Shown: positions 42,623 through 52,143, counted from the first letter of the stretch. The stretch is DNA of 64,000 nt from Christensenella minuta (GCF_003628755.1 NZ_CP029256.1:329585-393584), one strand, 5' to 3'. Translations and numbers: made by a program. Notes: generated from the letters alone by a model not told the origin.

Positions 42623-44668
42623 ATGAAAAAGAAAAAATTGATCCTGATCGTGGATGACGCGGAAATGAACCGCGCGATGCTGGCGGATATTCTGGCAGCG
42701 GAGTATGAGATCATCGAAGCGGGGGACGGCGTGGAAGCGATTGAGATTCTGCAGCGCAGGCATTACGAGGTGTCTTTGGTTCTGTTGGATATCGTTATGC
42801 CCCGGATAGACGGCTTTGAGGTCCTTGCGGTGATGAACAAAAGCGGCTGGATCACCCAGATTCCAGTAATTACGATCTCTTCGGAGACCGCTTCTTCCTA
42901 CATTGACCACGCCTACGATTTGGGAGCCACCGATTATATCAGCAGGCCCTTTGACGAAAAGACGGTCCAACGGCGGGTCCGTAACACCATTATGCTTTAT
43001 TCCAAGCAAAAAACGCTTGAAGACATGGTGACGGAGCAGATCGTGGAGAAGGAACGGAACAATTTTCTGATGGTGGAGATATTATCCAATATCGTTGAGT
43101 TCCGGAATGGAGAATCGGGCCTGCATGTGCTTCATATCCGCACCCTGACGGAAATGCTGCTCAGAAAGCTGGCGGAAACGACCGACCGGTATTCGCTTCC
43201 GGCGGCACGGCTTGCCCTGATCGTCAATGCTTCCGCATTGCACGACATTGGGAAAATTTCGATACCGGAAGAAATACTGAACAAACCCGGACGGCTGACC
43301 CCGGAGGAATTCGAGGTCATGAAAACGCACAGCGCCATTGGAGCGCAGATCATGGAGGATGCGCTCCAGCGCCACCATGAGGACTTGATACAGGTAGCTT
43401 ACAATATTTGCCGGTGGCATCATGAACGGTACGACGGGCAGGGGTATCCCGATGGACTGCGGGGGGAGGATATCCCGATTGAGGCGCAGGTGGTGGCGCT
43501 TGCGGACGTATACGACGCACTGACTAGCCTTAGGGTGTATAAGCCGCCTTATTCGCACGAAACTGCCCTGCGGATGATTTTAGGCGGGGAATGCGGCGCG
43601 TTTAACCCGCTTTTGCTGCAATGCCTGCAAGCGATGGGGCCGCGCCTGACGGAGGAGCTTAAGATCCGTTCCCTCGATACCGTATCGGAAGTAAATATAC
43701 AGGAGTTATCCAACCAGATGATTGCGGACGGGCAAGTTTCGAGCCGCACCCTCTCGCTGTTGGAACAGGAGCGGACAAAATACCAGTTTTTTGCCTCTAT
43801 GTCGAAAGAAATTCAATTCGAGTACAGCTGCAGGACAGATATACTTACTATATCGGAATGGGGCGCGCAGCAGTTAGGCCTCGGGACTCTGATCGAGCAT
43901 CCGGAACGGAACGTGGACCTGCAAGAGGTTTTGCTGCCGGAGGCCTATCAGGACCTGAAAAGACGCCTGCGCGGCGCTTCGCCGCACTATCCGATTGTAA
44001 ATAACATCTATTGCCTTCATGTGAAGGGAGAAAACCGCTGGTATAAGGGGGTCGCGCGGCCCCTGTGGGAAGAAGAGGATCCGGAAAAGATAATTGGAGT
44101 GATTGGGAAGTTCATTGATGTTCATGAGGAACAGACGAAGCTTGTGAAGCTGAAAAGGCAGGCTGCGCAGGATTCGCTGACCGAGCTTAACAACCATTCG
44201 GCCGCCAGACAGGTTATCTGCAAAGAATTGGCGGAGTCCGGAAAGCATTCTGCCGTAATGCTGTTCGATTTGGATGATTTTAAAGAGGCAAACGACCAAT
44301 ACGGACATATGTTCGGCGATGAGGTGCTGAAATATGTATCGAGAAAAGTACGGAAATGTATGCGCAAGAGCGACATCGCCGCGCGTGTCGGAGGAGATGA
44401 ATTCCTGATGTACCTGGAGTATGAGGGGGATATTGAAGGGGTCATCCGGCGCATATTCAATACCCTACAGGGAAGGTATAAAACATTTGGCATATCTGTC
44501 AGCATGGGAATCGCGCTCGCTCCGGAAAATGGAGTGGAATATGATGTGCTGTTCCATGCGGCCGACCAGGCGCTCTATGCGGCAAAGAAAGCGGGAAAGA
44601 ACCGGTACTGTTTTTACGACGATTCCCTTAAAGGGCTTCTGAGCGTGCTGTCCCCGATGGATCATTGA
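42623..44668 (+). CDS. Response regulator with HD-GYP, PAS and GGDEF domains
   Basis: 681 residues. REC domain 5-125, phospho-Asp56 in LLDIVMP; the usual switch Lys is Arg108 (ISRPF). HD-GYP domain about 150-345 with HD at 207-208 and HHERYDGQGYP at 266-276, the c-di-GMP phosphodiesterase signature. PAS-like region about 385-505. GGDEF domain 515-675 with intact RVGGDEF (588-594) and the RxxD product-inhibition site at 581-584, five residues before it. The protein should both make and destroy c-di-GMP under phosphorelay control. No membrane helix. Confidence 0.95.
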   Translation: MKKKKLILIVDDAEMNRAMLADILAAEYEIIEAGDGVEAIEILQRRHYEVSLVLLDIVMPRIDGFEVLAVMNKSGWITQIPVITISSETASSYIDHAYDLGATDYISRPFDEKTVQRRVRNTIMLYSKQKTLEDMVTEQIVEKERNNFLMVEILSNIVEFRNGESGLHVLHIRTLTEMLLRKLAETTDRYSLPAARLALIVNASALHDIGKISIPEEILNKPGRLTPEEFEVMKTHSAIGAQIMEDALQRHHEDLIQVAYNICRWHHERYDGQGYPDGLRGEDIPIEAQVVALADVYDALTSLRVYKPPYSHETALRMILGGECGAFNPLLLQCLQAMGPRLTEELKIRSLDTVSEVNIQELSNQMIADGQVSSRTLSLLEQERTKYQFFASMSKEIQFEYSCRTDILTISEWGAQQLGLGTLIEHPERNVDLQEVLLPEAYQDLKRRLRGASPHYPIVNNIYCLHVKGENRWYKGVARPLWEEEDPEKIIGVIGKFIDVHEEQTKLVKLKRQAAQDSLTELNNHSAARQVICKELAESGKHSAVMLFDLDDFKEANDQYGHMFGDEVLKYVSRKVRKCMRKSDIAARVGGDEFLMYLEYEGDIEGVIRRIFNTLQGRYKTFGISVSMGIALAPENGVEYDVLFHAADQALYAAKKAGKNRYCFYDDSLKGLLSVLSPMDH

Positions 44669-44684
44669 ATAGGGGAGAAGGATT

Positions 44685-47078
44685 ATGAAGGAACAAAAAA
44701 GTGATATCCCGGTCAAGGGCTACGAATACGATACCCTGATGAATATGCTCCATGTCAGCGTGAGCAAGCATTTGCTGGACGAACATTTTACGATGGTTTG
44801 GGCGAACGATTTTTATTATGAAACGATAGGTTACCCCAAAGAGGAATATGAGGCGTTATTCCACAACCGTCCTGATCTTTATTATGCGGAGGAACCAAGA
44901 CTCTGGAATGAGCTTGTTGGCGCCGTGATGCAGGCGATCGGGGAAGGACGGAACGGATACAGCATCGTGACGAGGATGCGGCGGAAAGGCGGGGAATACC
45001 GCTGGATACAGATTGCGGCTACCTTTGTGGACGAGTATATCGACGGATACCAGGTGGCCTATTCCGTAATGACGGACGTTGATGATGTGATGCGGATAAA
45101 ACAGGAGCAGTCGGTCACTTACGACAACCTGCCGGGTTTCGTTGCCAAATACAAAGTGGAGAAAGACCTCCACTTTACCCTGATCGAAGCGAACGGCCGT
45201 TTTTTGGATTTTTTCGGCAAGGACAGCTGGAAAAATGAGGAGTATTCCGTATCCCGGGAAAATGTGGAGCGGAACATAAAAGCATTTGAAGCGCACCGCG
45301 AGGAACTGCTGGCGGGCGAGCCGGTACATTTTATGGTAAATATGCGCAGCTGCAGCGGGAAGGAAGCGTGGCTCCAGATTAACGCCGATTGCGTCGACTG
45401 GCAGGGCGGCGATCCGGTGTATCTCGTTATTTATATTGACGTTACGGACGAGACGGAATTGCGCGAGATGCAGAAAAAACTTGAGAGGCAGGCAGAGGAA
45501 CTGCGCTGCGCGCTGAGGCAGGCAGAGGAAGCAAGCAGAGCGAAGTCGGATTTCTTTTCCCGGATGTCCCACGATATCCGTACGCCGATGAATGCAATCC
45601 TCGGCATGCGCGATATTGCGCTCGCCCATCTTGACGACGGGGAAAAGGTACGGGACTGCCTGAAAAAGATCGGACTGTCCGGCCAGCACCTCTTGGGGCT
45701 GATTAACGACGTTCTCGATATGTCTAAAATTGAAAACGGGGAGATGGTATTGCGCAGCGATACGGTATCCCTGCCCGAAGAACTGGAAAATATCGTTACC
45801 ATTATGCAGCCGCAGTTCAAGCAGAAAGACCAGAAATTTTCCATACGGCTTAAGGAAGTGGTGCATGAGCAATTCCTGAGCGACGCCCTGCGGCTGCGGC
45901 AGATTTTCCTGAATATCCTTTCCAACGCATACAAATTTACGCCCTGCGGCGGCAGTATTACAATGGATGTGAGGGAGACGGTCTCTGGGCAGCCGGATGT
46001 TGCGCTGTTCACGTTTGCGATTACCGATACGGGCGTCGGTATGCAGCCGGAATTCCTGACGCATATTTTCGACGCTTTCAGCCGCGAGCGGGACAGCCGG
46101 ACAGACAAGACGGAAGGGACAGGACTTGGCATGGCAATTACCGAAAAACTGGTGGAATTGCTGAACGGTAAAATCGAAGTGCAAAGCAGACCCCAAAAAG
46201 GTACGGTTTTTTGCGTGACGCTTCCGCTGAAAATAGAGGAAGCTTCTCCCTGCGGCGGCACTTTCCCGAATCTGCGTGTAATCGTGGCGGACGACGATGT
46301 GGTTATGTGTGAGTATACCGTAGAAATGCTTCGCCACCTCGGCATTTATGCAGATTGGGTGGATTGCGGGGAAAAGATGATACAAGAGGTCAGGGAGGCA
46401 AAGCGCAGGGGTGAAGCTTATGACGCCGTTATCCTCGATTGGAAAATGCCGGGGCAGGACGGGCTCCAGACGGCGAGGCGGATCCGCAGGATATGCGGAG
46501 AGGTCCCCATTTTGATTATTTCAGCGTATGATTGGAGCGATATCGAAAAAGAAGCACAGGATGTAGGGGTGAGCGGTTTTTTGACAAAGCCCGTTTTCGC
46601 ATCCACGCTGTGCAGTGGACTCCGGAAGTATGTATTGGGTGAAACGGCCGACGGGCCGGAAACGAAAGGGGCAGGCCCGCAAAGGAACTTTTCCGGGAAA
46701 CGGTTCCTGTTGGTTGAGGATAACCTGCTGAACCAGGAGGTCGCCGTTGATCTTTTGACGGACGCGGGAGCGGAGGTAGACATCGCCTGTGATGGCGAGG
46801 AGGGAGTGAGGGTGTTTGCCGGATCGGCGGAAGGGACCTATGATATGGTTCTGATGGATATCCAGATGCCGGTAATGGACGGCTATACGGCGGCGGAAAA
46901 AATACGCGCACTTGGGCGGGAAGACGCACGCGAGGTCCCTATTCTGGCTATGACGGCAGATGCTTTTGCAGAAGATATTGCGGCAGCAAAAGCAGCGGAA
47001 ATGGATGGACACCTGGCAAAGCCGCTTGACGAGAGAACACTGAAAAGAGAGATCGGAAAATACCTCTTAAAAAAGTAA
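44685..47078 (+). CDS. Cytosolic hybrid histidine kinase with two receiver domains
   Basis: 797 residues without membrane helices. PAS-like sensor regions about 20-135 and 145-260, a coiled coil about 258-290, HisKA with His296 in FSRMSHDIRTPMNAIL, and an HATPase domain (NAYKFTP, DTGVGM, GTGLGMAI). Two receivers follow, at about 530-650 (Asp585 in ILDWKMPG) and 672-795 (Asp725 in MDIQMPV, switch Lys in AKP). The two receivers and the Hpt protein two genes upstream suggest a multi-step relay to the HD-GYP/GGDEF regulator. Signal unknown, presumably intracellular. Confidence 0.95.
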   Translation: MKEQKSDIPVKGYEYDTLMNMLHVSVSKHLLDEHFTMVWANDFYYETIGYPKEEYEALFHNRPDLYYAEEPRLWNELVGAVMQAIGEGRNGYSIVTRMRRKGGEYRWIQIAATFVDEYIDGYQVAYSVMTDVDDVMRIKQEQSVTYDNLPGFVAKYKVEKDLHFTLIEANGRFLDFFGKDSWKNEEYSVSRENVERNIKAFEAHREELLAGEPVHFMVNMRSCSGKEAWLQINADCVDWQGGDPVYLVIYIDVTDETELREMQKKLERQAEELRCALRQAEEASRAKSDFFSRMSHDIRTPMNAILGMRDIALAHLDDGEKVRDCLKKIGLSGQHLLGLINDVLDMSKIENGEMVLRSDTVSLPEELENIVTIMQPQFKQKDQKFSIRLKEVVHEQFLSDALRLRQIFLNILSNAYKFTPCGGSITMDVRETVSGQPDVALFTFAITDTGVGMQPEFLTHIFDAFSRERDSRTDKTEGTGLGMAITEKLVELLNGKIEVQSRPQKGTVFCVTLPLKIEEASPCGGTFPNLRVIVADDDVVMCEYTVEMLRHLGIYADWVDCGEKMIQEVREAKRRGEAYDAVILDWKMPGQDGLQTARRIRRICGEVPILIISAYDWSDIEKEAQDVGVSGFLTKPVFASTLCSGLRKYVLGETADGPETKGAGPQRNFSGKRFLLVEDNLLNQEVAVDLLTDAGAEVDIACDGEEGVRVFAGSAEGTYDMVLMDIQMPVMDGYTAAEKIRALGREDAREVPILAMTADAFAEDIAAAKAAEMDGHLAKPLDERTLKREIGKYLLKK

Positions 47079-47145
47079 AGAGGGTATTTGTTAACAGGCA
47101 GAAGTGAAAAAGCGGTGGGAGGTCTCTCATCGGCGGACCGGAAAG

Positions 47146-47176
47146 GAACACATTTCAAAGATGCGTTCTTTTTTTT
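47146..47176 (+). terminator. Terminator after the hybrid kinase gene
   Basis: GAACACA and TGCGTTC arms (one mismatch) and a run of eight T. Confidence 0.7.
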
Positions 47177-47352
47177 AGACGGAATATTGCGACGGCCTAC
47201 CGGTATTCGGGGATATCGCTGAAGATGGGTTAACCGGGCACCAAGAAAGAGAGGGCGCCTGTGCCGGGCGAGCGGCCGAAACGACGCAAGAGGAAATAAG
47301 CGCGGAGCGGGCAGGAGGAATTTTGGAAAAGCAAAGTTTCCCGAAAAGAAAC
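47177..47352. other. Gap upstream of fructokinase, no gene recognised
   Basis: 176 bp of GC-rich sequence with a possible stem GGGCAC...GTGCC (47236-47265). No coding frame with a start and ribosome site. Confidence 0.4.
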
Positions 47353-47381
47353 TTGCGGCGGGATAGAAAAGACATTATAAT
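47353..47381 (+). promoter_or_regulatory. Promoter of the fructokinase gene
   Basis: TTGCGG, 17 bp, TATAAT, 30 bp before the ATG with its GGGAGG site. Confidence 0.7.
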
Positions 47382-47410
47382 CAAAGAAAAGGGAAGCGGG
47401 AGGCAATTTT

Positions 47411-48388
47411 ATGTATGATGTAGCGGCCATTGGAGAAGTGTTGATCGACTTTACACCCGACGGAGTGAACGATCAGGGAATTGCGCGGTTTGCGCGGAAC
47501 CCGGGCGGCGCGCCGGCGAATGTGCTTGCCATGAACGCGAAGCTTGGCGGCAGGACGGCCTTTATCGGCAAGGTGGGGCGGGATGACTTCGGAAAATTCC
47601 TGGTGGATGTCCTGAAAGGAAGCGGGATCGGAACTGAAGGCGTTTTAATGGATGCGGACGTCAATACAACGATTGCATTCGTCCAACTGAATGAATTCGG
47701 CGACAGGTCGTTTAGTTTTTACCGCAAGCCGGGAGCGGATATGATGCTCAGGGAGGACGAACTCCGGTGGGATATCATTGCGGACAGCCATATTTTCCAT
47801 TATGGATCGATCTCCTTTACGGACGATCCATGCAGGGGCGCGGCACATGCCGCGATCCGATTTGCGAAAGATCAGGGGAAGATACTGAGCTATGACCCTA
47901 ACTACAGGCCGTTTCTATGGGACGAAGAAGAGCGGGCTGTGAGGGAAATATTAAATGCGCTTCCGATGGCGGATATCCTGAAGGTATCTGAGGAAGAGAT
48001 GCTGCTCCTTACGGGAGAGAGCGACCTTGAGACTGGCGCGCGAAAGCTGCGGGAACAGGGGCCGGGACTGGTGCTCGTGTCGCGCGGCGAATTCGGGTCC
48101 TTCTATTGCGCGGAGTGCGGGACGGGGCAGATGCCGGCCTTCAAAGTTGACGTGGTGGATACCACGGGTGCGGGCGACGCTTTTCTTGGAGCAGTCCATT
48201 ACCGCCTGAGGGACCGGGATGTACAGGATATCGACCGGCTGACAAAGGAGGAGCTTGACGATATACTCGATTTTGCAAACGCGGCAGGGGGGCTTACAGC
48301 CACGAAGCGCGGGGCGATCCCGTCCATGCCTACGCTCGAGGAGATCGCGGCGTGCCGTAAAAATATACCGCGGTCGACATGTGAATAG
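47411..48388 (+). CDS. PfkB-family fructokinase
   Basis: 325 residues. ALGE-like AIGEVLIDFTPDG start, RNPGGAPANVLAMNAKLGG, FIGKVGRDDFGKFL and the catalytic DTTGAGDAFLGAV identify the ribokinase/PfkB fold; the overall pattern fits ScrK-type fructokinases. It makes fructose 6-phosphate in the cytosol. Single-gene unit with its own promoter and terminator, so it probably serves general fructose or sucrose use. 2-keto-3-deoxygluconate kinase is a less likely alternative. Confidence 0.88.
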   Translation: MYDVAAIGEVLIDFTPDGVNDQGIARFARNPGGAPANVLAMNAKLGGRTAFIGKVGRDDFGKFLVDVLKGSGIGTEGVLMDADVNTTIAFVQLNEFGDRSFSFYRKPGADMMLREDELRWDIIADSHIFHYGSISFTDDPCRGAAHAAIRFAKDQGKILSYDPNYRPFLWDEEERAVREILNALPMADILKVSEEEMLLLTGESDLETGARKLREQGPGLVLVSRGEFGSFYCAECGTGQMPAFKVDVVDTTGAGDAFLGAVHYRLRDRDVQDIDRLTKEELDDILDFANAAGGLTATKRGAIPSMPTLEEIAACRKNIPRSTCE

Positions 48389-48392
48389 AGAT

Positions 48393-48424
48393 AAAAAACT
48401 GCAGCCAATGGGCTGCAGTTTTTT
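48393..48424 (+). terminator. Terminator after fructokinase
   Basis: AAAAAACTGCAGCC, loop AATG, GGCTGCAGTTTTTT: a perfect stem with a T run. Confidence 0.92.
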
Positions 48425-48607
48425 ACGGCCGTTTAACAAGATGCGATGTACAGATGCGCGCCGCAAATGTATACCGTGCAAGGAGGAGAAATGGACGGCA
48501 GAAAGGAACAGACCCAAAGGGCTGACAGTTTCTGCGGAAGACAGGCCGTAAAGCCTGCATGGTTGCAAAGCGCATACTGCGCGAACTGGTCTATGGAAAA
48601 AAGCCGT

Positions 48608-49402
48608 TTACTCTCCGGCGTGTTCTTTCTCCTTTACATATTCATATGCGCGGTATGGATTTTGGACTTTGAAGAAACCGCCATCCACACCAATGATCTC
48701 ACCCGTGATATATCCGGCACCAGGAGAAGTCAGGAAACAAACAAGCGCAGCCGCATCTTCGCCATTCCCAAAACGCTGCAGGGCTATTTGCTTTACCTGA
48801 ACGTCGCCACGTTCCACTATCATGGAATCTGTCATATCTGTATGGATGATGCCCGGGGCGTAAGCATTTACGGTGATCCCATAGGGGGCAAGCTCACCTG
48901 CGGCTGTTTTCGTCATCATGTCAATACCAGCTTTGCTCGCTGCATAAGCGATGAGTCCGCAATCGGCGAATGTACTTGAGATAGAGGAAGCATTGGCGAT
49001 CCTTCCATAATGGTTTTTTTTCATATAGGGGATACAGGCCTGAATCATATGCAGCTGTCCTTTAAAATTGATATTAAACACGCGGTCAAAATATTCGTCC
49101 GTAATGTCTTCGATAAAACAGAAATCAAAGATGCCGGCATTATTCACCAGAATATCAATTCTGCCGTATTTATCTCCTATTTCCCGTACGGCACGCTCCG
49201 TAGAGGAGCGATTGGAGACATCGCATTGTAGAATATCTGATTCCAGAGAATAATTTCTCATTTTTTCAAGTGTTTCCTGCGCACTTTTTTCATCCGAACG
49301 ATATAGTGCAAAAACAATGTTATTTTCCCGGGCAAGGCCGATGCTGATGGCCTGTCCCATGCCGCGCGTACCACCCGTTACGATTGCGATTTTCTTTTCC
49401 AT
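48608..49402 (-). CDS. Short-chain dehydrogenase/reductase near the ROK regulator
   Basis: 264 residues from the ATG at 49402 (AAGGAG site; a GTG three codons upstream is an alternative). TGGTRGMGQAIS loop, NNAGI, SSISSTFA with the catalytic Ser region, YAASK, and IGVDGGFFKV end. A classical SDR, likely NAD(P)-dependent polyol or keto-sugar oxidoreductase. It lies divergent to the ROK regulator, and its promoter carries a dyad shared with the dehydrogenase operon at 50967, so it probably belongs to the same regulon. Confidence 0.93.
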   Translation of the reverse strand: MEKKIAIVTGGTRGMGQAISIGLARENNIVFALYRSDEKSAQETLEKMRNYSLESDILQCDVSNRSSTERAVREIGDKYGRIDILVNNAGIFDFCFIEDITDEYFDRVFNINFKGQLHMIQACIPYMKKNHYGRIANASSISSTFADCGLIAYAASKAGIDMMTKTAAGELAPYGITVNAYAPGIIHTDMTDSMIVERGDVQVKQIALQRFGNGEDAAALVCFLTSPGAGYITGEIIGVDGGFFKVQNPYRAYEYVKEKEHAGE

Positions 49403-49427
49403 GAGGGACACTCCTTAATAATTAAAA

Positions 49428-49491
49428 TACTTTTTTAAAATATATTTATTAATCTTGCGTTTATAGTAGCACTGCTTTTTTCCCATGTCAA
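49428..49491 (-). promoter_or_regulatory. SDR promoter with ROK-type operator
   Basis: Minus-strand TTGACA (49491-49486), 17 bp, TACTAT (49468-49463). An AT dyad TACTTTTTTAAAATAT (49428-49443) lies just downstream of the expected start and resembles the perfect dyad at 50899-50914. Confidence 0.6.
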
Positions 49492-49573
49492 GAAAAATTA
49501 TGTTGGCCAATCGAACTATAAATGCGTGAGGTGAATTCGTAAAAATATATGTGAAAAAAGTATCAAAAATAGG

Positions 49574-49602
49574 TTGAAATTGAAGAAAAACTGTATTATA
49601 CT
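49574..49602 (+). promoter_or_regulatory. Promoter of the ROK regulator gene
   Basis: TTGAAA, 17 bp, TATACT. A weak copy of the operator, TGCTTTTAAAAAATA (49624-49638), lies between the start and the gene and would allow autoregulation. Confidence 0.6.
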
Positions 49603-49652
49603 CGAGCTAACAGTTTTATAAAATGCTTTTAAAAAATAAGGATGGATGAACA

Positions 49653-50780
49653 ATGGAGCAAGGGAAGTCCGGAATGGACATTAAGGGGATGAACCGTAAA
49701 AAGATATACGAATTTTTGCGAAGAAGCAGGTCGGTGTCTAAACAGGACATTGTCTATGCGCTTCAGCTGAGCCTGCCCACAGTGACGCAGAATTTGCAGG
49801 AGCTGCAGGAGAAGGGGCTTCTTGATACGGCGGGAAAGATCGGGAATACGGGAGGCCGGAACGCGACGGCCTTCACCTTTATCAGCGATGCAAAAGTAGC
49901 GGTCGGAATTGATATCCAGAAACACCGTAATACGATCGTAGTTGTCGATCTGGATGGCAAGGTGATCGAAACTTTAAAGAAAAAAATAGACTTTTCGATG
50001 ACGGACGAATATTACAGCAAGCTTGGGGAAGGGGTCAGGGAAATTCTCGAAAAGACCCATACCGATCCGCAGAAAGTGCTGGGCGTTGGGATGGGCGTGC
50101 CCGGCCTGATCTCCGGGGATGGGCAGGAAGTCGTTTATGGGCGCATTTTGAACTTTACAGGGGAGACGTGTGCTAATTTTTCCAAATATATCCCTTACCG
50201 TTCTCTGCTTTATAACGACGCAAATGCGGCGGGATTTGCAGAAATCTGGTCGCTGCATAATATCAAAAATGCTTTTTATATCTGCCTAAGCAATAATATA
50301 GGCGGTTCGGTATTGTTGGACAACAAGGTATATGAAGGAGATAACCAACGCAGTGGAGAAGTTGGGCATATGACTGTAGTGGCGGATGGGCGGCCCTGTT
50401 ATTGCGGGCAATACGGATGCCTCGAAACCTATTGTTCGGCGACGGTATTATCAGATACGACGGATGGGGACCTGGGCGTCTTTTTTGAAAAATTGAAAAA
50501 CGGCGATATGGAAAGCAGGATGCTATGGGATTCCTATTTGCGGTATTTGTCGCTGGCAGTCAATAACCTGCGGATGCTGTTCGATTGCAAAATTATTATC
50601 GGAGGCTATGTAGGCTCATATATCGACGGTTATATGGAACAGCTTTGGGAAATGGTCCGCCAGCGCAATATGTTTGAGGACGATCCGGAACAGTTTTTAT
50701 TGCCATGCCAATATAAGACGGAAGCGATCGCCGCAGGCGCGGCGCTGCCTTTTGTTGCAGAATTTTTTGAGCAGATATAA
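49653..50780 (+). CDS. ROK-family transcriptional regulator (XylR/NagC type)
   Basis: 375 residues. N-terminal winged helix (NRKKIYEFLRRSRSVSKQDIVYALQLSLPTVTQNLQELQEKGLL), then a ROK sugar-binding domain: VGIDIQKHRNTIVVVDLDG, GVGMGVPGLI, YNDANAAGFAE, HMTVVADGRPCYCGQYGCLETYCS with the ROK zinc cysteines. It likely represses the neighbouring SDR and the dehydrogenase/ABC/AraBD genes until a sugar binds. Operators with TACTTT-N4-AAAGTA form lie in adjacent promoters. Confidence 0.94.
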   Translation: MEQGKSGMDIKGMNRKKIYEFLRRSRSVSKQDIVYALQLSLPTVTQNLQELQEKGLLDTAGKIGNTGGRNATAFTFISDAKVAVGIDIQKHRNTIVVVDLDGKVIETLKKKIDFSMTDEYYSKLGEGVREILEKTHTDPQKVLGVGMGVPGLISGDGQEVVYGRILNFTGETCANFSKYIPYRSLLYNDANAAGFAEIWSLHNIKNAFYICLSNNIGGSVLLDNKVYEGDNQRSGEVGHMTVVADGRPCYCGQYGCLETYCSATVLSDTTDGDLGVFFEKLKNGDMESRMLWDSYLRYLSLAVNNLRMLFDCKIIIGGYVGSYIDGYMEQLWEMVRQRNMFEDDPEQFLLPCQYKTEAIAAGAALPFVAEFFEQI

Positions 50781-50802
50781 TCTATCCGGAAATAAAAACA
50801 GC

Positions 50803-50829
50803 AGCGGAGCCGATAGGCTCCGCTTTTTT
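50803..50829 (+). terminator. Terminator after the ROK gene
   Basis: AGCGGAGCC, loop GATA, GGCTCCGCT, then T run. Confidence 0.92.
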
Positions 50830-50857
50830 ATGATTCAATACATTTAAAAATTTACTA

Positions 50858-50914
50858 TTGACTTTCTGGAAAATATAGGTATACTTTAAAATATAAAATA
50901 CTTTTATTAAAGTA
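50858..50914 (+). promoter_or_regulatory. Promoter and perfect operator dyad of the dehydrogenase gene
   Basis: TTGACT (50858-50863), 16 bp, TATACT (50880-50885). The dyad TACTTT-TATT-AAAGTA (50899-50914) starts a few bases after the expected transcription start. Related dyads precede the SDR (49428) and ROK (49624) genes. Confidence 0.7.
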
Positions 50915-50966
50915 ATTCATAAAAGAAAATTAAAAAACAAAAAGAGCAAAAGGGCGGGATGGATTT

Positions 50967-52043
50967 ATGAAAAAGATACCTGAGACAATGAAAGCGCTTG
51001 TAGCCTATGGACCCGGCGAATATAAATTGGTGACAGACTTTCCCACGCCGGATTGCGGTCCGGACGATATTATCATCAAAACAGAAGGATGCGGAATCTG
51101 CGCCGGAGATTTGAAATGTCAGCTTGGCGCCGCGCGATTTTGGGGGGACGATATACAGCCAGCCTATGTGGAGCCTCCATTTATTCCCGGACATGAATTT
51201 TTGGGGACCGTGGTAGATAAGGGTGAAAATGTGACGGAGTATGAAATCGGAGACCGGCTAACGGCGGATCAGATCGTCCCGTGCGGAGAATGCGAATACT
51301 GCCGGACAGGACGGTATTGGCTATGCGAGCCGCACAATGTATTCGGATTCAAGAATTTTCTCAATGGTGGAATGGCTGAATATGTACGCTATCCAAAGAC
51401 GGCGGTCTTGCATCGTGTTCCGAAAGGAATGCCCTTGCTTGATGCTTTACTGGTGGAACCCTACGGCTGCTCGAAGCATGCGGTGGACAGGGCGGAAATA
51501 ACAAACGAAGATTTCGTAGTGATCTCGGGCGCCGGTTCGCTCGGACTCGGGATGATCGCCTATGCAAGGATGAAAAATCCGGCGAAACTCGTCGCGCTTG
51601 ATATCTTGCCTGAGAGGCTCGAAAAAGCGGCGGAATTCGGCGCTGACGTGGTGATGAACCCCAAAGGAACGGATGTTGCACAAAAAGTGCTTGAGATGAC
51701 GGGCGGCTATGGCTGCGACGTTTACATCGAGGCGACTGGGCATCCCTCGAGCGTGCTGCAAGGCCTGAAAATGATCAGGAAGCAGGGACGCTTCATTGAA
51801 TTCAGCGTATTTGCCGGGGAAACATCTGCCGACTGGTCCATCATAGGAGACGGGAAAGAGCTGGAACTCCGCGGCTCACAGCTGAGTCCTTATTGCTTTC
51901 CTTTCGTCATCGAACATATTATGAACGGAGACCTGAAAACAGCAGGCGTCGTATCCAAAACCTTTCCGCTGGATGAATGGGAAGCAGCATTTGATTGTGC
52001 CACCGGAAAATACGGTGATTTTAAAATCGCCATTACGTTCTGA
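50967..52043 (+). CDS. Zinc-dependent polyol dehydrogenase, threitol/erythritol-dehydrogenase-like
   Basis: 358 residues of the medium-chain dehydrogenase family. Catalytic zinc ligands lie in GCGICAGDLK and PGHEF; the structural zinc site is CGECEYCRTGRYWLC; the Rossmann loop is GAGSLGLGM. The run CAGDLKCQLGAARFWGDDIQPAYVEPPF closely resembles mycobacterial L-threitol/erythritol dehydrogenases. It would oxidise a polyol to a ketose. Since AraB and AraD homologues follow in the locus, a pentitol to ribulose or xylulose reaction is also possible. Confidence 0.88.
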   Translation: MKKIPETMKALVAYGPGEYKLVTDFPTPDCGPDDIIIKTEGCGICAGDLKCQLGAARFWGDDIQPAYVEPPFIPGHEFLGTVVDKGENVTEYEIGDRLTADQIVPCGECEYCRTGRYWLCEPHNVFGFKNFLNGGMAEYVRYPKTAVLHRVPKGMPLLDALLVEPYGCSKHAVDRAEITNEDFVVISGAGSLGLGMIAYARMKNPAKLVALDILPERLEKAAEFGADVVMNPKGTDVAQKVLEMTGGYGCDVYIEATGHPSSVLQGLKMIRKQGRFIEFSVFAGETSADWSIIGDGKELELRGSQLSPYCFPFVIEHIMNGDLKTAGVVSKTFPLDEWEAAFDCATGKYGDFKIAITF

Positions 52044-52143
52044 ATTTCGGACGGGAATTTTGCGGAAGCAATCATTTGGATCGAGAAATTCAAAAATTGC
52101 CAGTTAATTAATCATATTTTATAAAAAAGATTTATAAAAAATA

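Noticed and set aside
44856-46385. 509-codon minus-strand frame
   Set aside because: Antisense to the hybrid kinase coding sequence; composition and absence of motifs mark it as a shadow.
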